DNA from: Fragilariopsis cylindrus CCMP1102
Lineage: Eukaryota > Bacillariophyta > Bacillariophyceae > Bacillariales > Bacillariaceae
DNA length: 44,513 nucleotides
Reading direction: 5' to 3'
Assembly: GCA_900095095.1 (NCBI GenBank)
Contig: FMBT01000581.1
Span: forward strand, 1-44,513
The notes beneath the pieces were generated by a model. It was not told where the DNA came from and did not search any database. It saw only the letters and a program-made list of their open reading frames with translations. Of this stretch, positions 38,887-44,513 are shown piece after piece; the first letter of the stretch is position 1; every line of letters begins with the position of its first letter. Position numbers and translations under genes: made by a program.

Positions 38887-41319
38887 ATGGCGAATAATCT
38901 CATCTTCCTCCCTCTCCAGATCTTGTTGATCGGGATCGATCTTCTGGTACGTCGTCGAGTATGCGTTGAAAAAATAATGTTCGGAATATCGCCATATTCG
39001 TCCGCTTCTTCCGTATGCTTTCTTCGCTTACGTTAATTTTATTACTATCTAAATTTTAAAATTCTTCAGATCTCCGTGTTGACATTTGGCTGGATCAATG
39101 TCATTAAGAAACTTAGTACATCTAAACCCGTTCGAACGGTTCCAGCAGGTGATGGATCCGTCCCCTCTCATCGTGTTTTACCCGAATGTAAGGGAAATCT
39201 TGCTACTATTCCTTCCAACGGTGCGACTACACTCTATGAAATTTTCAGCAAAACTTTATCAAATCATGGCTCGAACGTTTGTATGAGAAGTCGTCATTTT
39301 TTGGGATGGAAAACGAAGAAGATTAAAGAATTCAGTTCTGTCATCACTGATTTGACCTACAACGAAGTTGGAGAAAAAGCCCACAAGTTTGGTGCTGCCT
39401 TGGCTGCAACCGGGTGTGTACCATCAGACCCAACAGCAACACTTGATAAGGTCAATAAGCCTTGTCGGATCGCTATATTTGAAAATACCTGTTCAGAATG
39501 GATGATCGCCGCTCTTGGTGCATTCTCGCAGAGTTTAGCTGTTGCAACTGTTTACGCAACATTAGGTATCGATAGTGTTACGGAAGCGGTAGTAGATAAT
39601 TCAATCTCTGCAATCGTTTGTAACAAAATTAACGTCCATTATTTGGTTGAAAATGCAAAGAAGATGCCCAGTCTTAAAACCATCATTTACACTAACGATT
39701 TGGTCGGAGAATCTGATAATATTGAAATCCCCAAAGCTCCAAAAGGCCTTCTCGTCATCTCGTTCGCAGACTTTGTCGCGTCTGGTGACACATCCAAGTA
39801 TCCCGTCATTCCACCGGCTGCTGATAGTGCTGCTGTCATCATGTACACATCAGGATCCACAGGAAAACCAAAGGGAGTGGTTGTGAAGCACAGTGCTATC
39901 GTCGCAGGAATCGCTGCTGCGGAAACTAAACTCCCATTATTTTCAACTTCAAGTACCTTGGATATTTGCCCTTAGCTCACATCTTCGAGCTCATGTACGA
40001 GTTTGCTGCTTGTCTGTTGGTGCTTCTATTTCTTATGCTGATCCTAAGAGTTTGCTTGCAACTGGAGCCTATCCTGCAGGCGCATTGGAAGTTTTTGCTC
40101 CCACTCACATGGTTGCAGTGCCGAAGATCTGGGATACGATTAAAAAGGCTATCCAAGCCAAAGTCGCAGCATCTCCTCCTGTCGCTCAAGTTCTTGTAAA
40201 TACGGCTTTGCAGTGGCGTGCCGCTGTGACTAAGATTGGACTAGACACTCCGTTGTTTAACGTGTTGGTCTTTAAAAAATTCAAGAAACTTCTTGGCGGT
40301 AGTATCGAACATGCAATTTCAGGCGGTGGGCCGCTCAACGGTGACGTCCAGAATTTTTTGCGGGTAGCCTTTGGTATCCCCTTGGTTCAAGGTTATGGTC
40401 TGACGGAAACATGCGCTGGTTTAACTATTCAAGAAGTAGATGACGAAATGACTGGTGTTGCTGGAACACTCATTCCTTGTTTGGAATGTCGTCTTGACTC
40501 TTGTCCCGATATCAATGATAAGGCTGGACTAGCATACCTTTCCACTGATCGTAAGGACGTAGATGGAAACAATATCTGGGGAAGAGGAGAAATCATGATC
40601 AAGGGTGCGAATGTCACCACAGGATATTACATGATGCCCGACAAAACGAAAGAAGTTTTTGTTGATGGCGGATGGTTTGCTACCGGAGATATTGGACAAT
40701 TTATGGAGGATGGTGGTCTTCGAATTGTTGAGTAAGTAGTAGTTTACTATTCTGTATTCTAGAAAAATGAATACCAATTTTCATATAAATAATCTATCTG
40801 TGTTGAAGACTTCGAAAAGAAAAGAAAAGAGCTAACTACTTACCTTTTGTCATTTTTCCTTTGTTTTGCAGTCGTAAAAAGAATCTCGTCAAGCTCAAAT
40901 CGGGAGAATATGTCGCTTTGGAAAAGATGGAAATGATCTATGGCAACTCTGTGTTTGTCGATGCCGTAGCTGGCGGCATCTGTTGTTATGGTGATGGAGA
41001 CATGGATCGATGCGTTGCTCTCTTACAGCTCGCCGAACCTGCGGCAATGAAATGGGCAAAAGCAAATGGTGTAGAAGGTGATTTCGAAAAGGTGAAAAAA
41101 TCCAAGGAAATGTACAATGCTGTTATGGACTCCTTCAAGAATGAACATGGAGATAGTGATTTAAGTCACATCGAAAAATTAATAGCAGTTGCTGTGTTAG
41201 ATTCTCCCTGGACTCCCGAGAATGGATGCCTCACGGCCGCCAACAAGCTGCAACGACGCAAGGTCATCGAGGATTTTGCCACTGAATTTGAAGAAGTAAA
41301 GAAAAAAGGAATTTTCTAA
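38887..41319 (+). CDS. Long-chain acyl-CoA synthetase (ACSL/LACS), two frame breaks
   Basis: AMP-forming enzyme that activates long-chain fatty acids to acyl-CoA. Exon 1 38887-38946 (MANNLIFLPLQILLIGIDLL) gives an N-terminal membrane anchor together with the start of exon 2 (ISVLTFGWINVIKKL). Introns are 38947-39069 and 40732-40871. Motifs: IMYTSGSTGKPKGVVVKHSA (ATP/AMP P-loop), YLPLAHIFELMYEFA, HAISGGGPLNGDVQ, VQGYGLTETCAGL, GGWFATGDIGQF, and DRKKNLVKLKSGEYVALEKM formed over intron 2. The frame steps by -1 twice: near 39938-39944 in a T-run and near 40008-40014. Each fits one missing base, and the restored protein is about 723 residues, normal for the family. Probably ER, outer mitochondrial or plastid-envelope membrane-bound; the site is not visible. 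Confidence 0.87.
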
Positions 41320-42979
41320 ACAAAGCAGGATAAGAAAGTAACTAGTTTTACTATTGTATCGTGCATATTTATTTTACACAAAAAATGCAAGAAAGATGAC
41401 CACATGCTCTTTCGTAGGAAAGATTATTTATATTTGTAACGAAAATGATTATACGATTTTTATCAAGATTTAATAGAACTACATTTTAACTAAAAAATCT
41501 GTTATGTATATGTATAAACGATTCACACTTATGATCTATGACATATATTTCAAAAATTTTAAAGGCTCACATTTCAATATTCTGCTTCTTTCAGAAGATT
41601 TCTTGCTCCATATCATTGTCATGAAGAACATATTCATTACCCCCATCATTTTCCTCTGCTTGTGTTTTCTTTGCTCTTTGTTCATCCTTCCAACTCCAGA
41701 AATAAAGTAACCATCTTTTGTAGACCTTTCTGTACTGTGATTGCACCATCTTCTTGTAGTAGCTTAAACTCACAAAGCCCCACAAGCCCTACCCAACTAT
41801 CGCTATCACATCCACTTACTTGGCTCTTGTAATCAAATTATAAACAAGCTGGATATGCTGTTCCTTCAATACATATTTGATATGGCTGATAATTAGCTCC
41901 AAGTTGTTATTGGTGTGGTACACTTATTAGTTTATTTATTTGTATATCTGATGTATTCTCAGCTCACTTTGGCATATCCCACATCTGCACATGAAATCAT
42001 CCCACAAAATAAGTAAATATTGACTTTCTGAATATATTAAGAGATATCAATATTAAGGAAACTTGATATGTAATACCAATGGCTCCAAAGAATGTACCTT
42101 AAGGGAAGCAAAATCCATCAGTAGCCCTACATTTCCAGTCAAAGACATATCAGGCTCATTGACATTGATTGGTAGCAATGCTTTAAAAAATCAACCATTC
42201 CATCCCTTGTAGTGTGTTGATAACCACTACAAAGATTTTGCTATGGGAATATTATAGTCTCTGAGATTTGGAGACAACAATAATATCAGTTTCATTATAG
42301 AAGGATTTAGCATCAGTGGTACTATGGTGTGTTTTTTTGTTGATAGAGAGTGTGAGTTTTTCTAGATGGCTTATAGAATCACTGTAACTCTTATAAGAAG
42401 TTTGATAAATGTTAAAATGCAATGACCGGAGGTAACACCTACACGGCATTGCTTTCTTTTAATGATATTTTATATGATACTTTGATAGTGCGATGAAAAC
42501 TGCTTTGATACTGTGAAAACTGCATACATCGATACATCGATACATCGATCGATTGATCAAAGACAAAGGTAATCAGTACAAATTCAGCTATACTTTTGGG
42601 GGATGGTTGAAGCAGTAAGTTAGTAAAGTAAAAGGTACTAGAGTTCTTTTAGGAAAAAGAAAAGTTGAAGATGTAAATTTAGATTAAAACTTATTTTATA
42701 ATATGTATGTTAAAAAGTTGTGGCGTATTTGTTTTCTCGTTTGATTGATCTACATGTGTGTATGTAAAATATTATGATGACAGATCTTTCCTTTGTGATT
42801 AAAAAAGATGTTGGCACATTTAAAAAATGTTGAAAAATAATAATAGTAAACAGTGAACAAAACAAAGAGAATGACACAACCTTTCGTCATTCAATTATTT
42901 ATGTAGTAAAGATTTGGTTTTGTGGTACTGGTACTGCCTGTATTAGGTTGATATAGGTATTGGTATCGATTGCTCGATT
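41320..42979. other. Intergenic region, 1.66 kb, no supported gene
   Basis: AT-rich. The longest ORFs are under 70 codons and not convincing. A triple ATACATCG tandem repeat lies at about 42524-42549, next to GATCGATTGATC. The region should contain the 3' UTR of the acyl-CoA synthetase gene and that of the convergent unknown gene. Confidence 0.45.
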
Positions 42980-43552
42980 TTATAGACCCTTTTCCCGTTC
43001 CTGTATCTTTAAAGATATGGATTGAACATATCGAAGAGCAACACCCGGACACGGTAGATATGATGGTAGCTGAAGAGGACTGTGGTCCTTTTCCCATTGT
43101 TGTTCGATACCGTCGCCTTTGCTGCTGCTGCTGCTGCTGATGCAAACCAGTACTGATACATCATCATCCTCATCGTCCACTGTCAGATCGACCTCTACTC
43201 TGTTGTTGGTATCGAGTGCAGCACTTGCACTCGTATTCTCCTTGTTGGTAACATATTCATTATTTCTCGTAGAGGCTTCTTCTTCATTGTAATCGTCATC
43301 TATTCGAGTTGCGGTGGGCATTCGATGATTATTCGTTGATAAAGGTTGGATTTTATAGGGAAGTATTGGCTTATTCTTTTTCCTTGGTCCTGTTACATCT
43401 AGTGTATGTACCTGGTAATCATTTTTCATCACTTTCAGTGATCTTTTCTTGATAGGCTTCATACAAGCACGTCGAGCAACAACGATTTCTTTCGGTGGAC
43501 CAGAATCATCATCTTCTTTTCTTCTTGTTTGATCGTCTCTTTCATCAGACAT
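42980..43552 (-). CDS. Hypothetical small charged protein, probably nuclear
   Basis: 190 residues from ATG 43552, one exon. The N-terminal third is charged with basic clusters (CMKPIKKRSLK, GPRKKNKPILPYK). Near residue 125, VEVDLTVDDEDDDVSVLV matches the hydrophobic-plus-acidic form of a SUMO-interacting motif. A poly-Ser run and an end with SYLPCPGVALRYVQSIS follow. No signal peptide, membrane helix or recognised domain. Nuclear role inferred from composition only. A parallel -1 frame is open to 42891 with a Gln/Arg-rich start, but the ATG context and composition favour this frame. Confidence 0.45.
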   Translation of the reverse strand: MSDERDDQTRRKEDDDSGPPKEIVVARRACMKPIKKRSLKVMKNDYQVHTLDVTGPRKKNKPILPYKIQPLSTNNHRMPTATRIDDDYNEEEASTRNNEYVTNKENTSASAALDTNNRVEVDLTVDDEDDDVSVLVCISSSSSSKGDGIEQQWEKDHSPLQLPSYLPCPGVALRYVQSISLKIQEREKGL

Positions 43553-44087
43553 TATCCTCGTTGCTGTACTACATTCAGTGTCGACGACGATTGACTATCG
43601 CTCGTTTTGTCACACCTAAGGATGCTAGTACCCAAAGCATATTATTGGGATTCGATATGTTCTTCGTTCTTGCCATGGTTGCTGTTCTTGCTATTGTTGT
43701 TGTTGTGCTGTTGTTGGTGTATGATTTGGTATGCCTGTATACTGTATTATATACTTTTGTTAAATTGTGTCTAATTCTTAAATTGTAAGGTCGTTGACGT
43801 AAGGCAATATTATCCCAGCCCAGATGTAGTAGAAACCTGTGGAGTCATCAATCATAATCTGAGTGAGGCGACTAATTGTTCGCTCTGTCGTTTTTTACTA
43901 CATAACCATTCGTTAACAATTAATATCAATCACAATTACGAGCGATGTCAGCGTCAATAAGTGTGGAAGTTGTAGATGTTAGTGTTCTTCTTTAATAGGG
44001 CAATAATATTAGTTAGATAGTATTGGCTGTCATTGATTGAAAAAATGTATCAAATTGCCAGAGTGTGAAAAGGGTTTCTTCATACAG
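43553..44087. other. Intergenic region with a weak coding signal
   Basis: A + strand frame at about 43610-43720 encodes a strongly hydrophobic stretch (MFFVLAMVAVLAIVVVVLLL) that could be a small membrane-protein exon ending at a GTATGC donor near 43726. A possible continuation starts after TAAG at 43789 and is open to a stop at 43958-43960. The splice signals are poor, so I leave it as unproven. TACTGTA at 43740. Confidence 0.25.
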
Positions 44088-44404
44088 GACGTGAGCGAGA
44101 AACTCATGTGATGTTTTGGTGGAAGGATAAAGTTGTGTCAACGAAGGTTCCTTCACCTCTCGCATTTTTGTTAATTCCAGAAGCAGTCGTAGAAAATTCA
44201 AGATTAACTTGTAGAAAGTTAATGAAACTGCATCAAGAAGTTCAAATTGGGATTCAAATTTTATATAAGTATTCGCGACCATCGTTTAAATCAGCTGGTA
44301 AACAGCGCGCGTTTAATATGATCGAGTTTTGGTTTCGCAAGTCAGAAAATGGTTGGATGCCACGTACGTGTGCGCACGGTGCTGAAAGATGTGTGAGCAA
44401 TTGA
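44088..44404 (+). CDS. Possible exon or partial gene, product unknown
   Basis: Frame open from a CATACAG acceptor-like site (44087) to a stop at 44402-44404, reading RERETHVMFWWKDKVVSTK and later LMKLHQEVQIGIQILYKYSR and KQRAFNMIEFWFRKSENGWM. A GTACGT donor-like site at 44362 could end the exon, so the gene may continue past the window. Basic, Trp-rich, not recognised. An isolated ORF by chance is also possible. Confidence 0.3.
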
Positions 44405-44513
44405 ACATGATGTATTATTATATGTACGGTAAAACGAAATTACCACGAGATTCTCAATCTTCAAAATCAGATGTGTGAGTCGAAAACGAATACTAAGATT
44501 AAAAATGCCGATG

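Noticed and set aside
41504..41710. 68-codon hydrophobic ORF
   Set aside because: AT-rich sequence gives such ORFs by chance; no signal-peptide cut or homology recognised.

Overview
The window looks like nuclear DNA of a diatom, most likely a pennate one. Several things point there. It is AT-rich with short spliceosomal introns (102 to 256 nt; donors GTAAGT, GTACGT or GTGAGT). One predicted plastid protein has a signal peptide ending at a phenylalanine, as in stramenopile bipartite targeting. Secreted proteins carry Pro/Ser-rich linkers, and coding regions are full of poly-Q, poly-N, poly-S and poly-G runs. The genus cannot be fixed from sequence alone.

Layout. Positions 1-10258 hold a near-complete, A-rich non-LTR-type retrotransposon on the + strand: a gag-like ORF1, then a pol reading of AP-like endonuclease, reverse transcriptase, Tudor/chromo-like module, RNase H with zinc motif, and a basic tail. 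Directly after it is a 584-bp TTAA-flanked inverted-repeat element (10259-10842), which contains a tRNA-like Pol III promoter on the minus strand. From 12 kb on come host genes: M11 metallopeptidase (+, 4 exons), a Ser/Thr-rich unknown (+), 3-oxoacyl-ACP synthase II (+), a 2OG-Fe(II) oxygenase-like protein (-), a PQQ/beta-propeller membrane protein (+), a 10-bp minisatellite, a type I membrane protein of unknown function (+), aconitase X (-, 3 exons), a plastid PAP/fibrillin-like protein (+), a Yip1-family protein (-, 2 exons), cysteine desulfurase NFS1 (+), a DUF218 membrane protein (-, with a 13-nt microexon), long-chain acyl-CoA synthetase (+, 3 exons) and a small acidic/basic unknown (-). 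The last kilobase has only weak coding evidence.

The genes do not form a pathway. KAS II and the acyl-CoA synthetase both belong to fatty-acid metabolism, NFS1 to mitochondrial iron-sulfur assembly, and aconitase X is itself probably an Fe-S enzyme, but no operon-like logic is implied. Neighbours are mostly divergent or convergent pairs with 60-700 bp between them.

The most striking pattern is one of sequence state. Eleven reading-frame breaks occur in four loci (retrotransposon, 27753 gene, NFS1, acyl-CoA synthetase). All go in the same direction: one base missing each time, with almost no in-frame stops otherwise. This fits single-base deletion errors of an uncorrected long-read assembly better than gene decay. 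A second pattern is the heptamer TACAGTA/TACTGTA, of which I count 20 copies, all outside confidently called exons.
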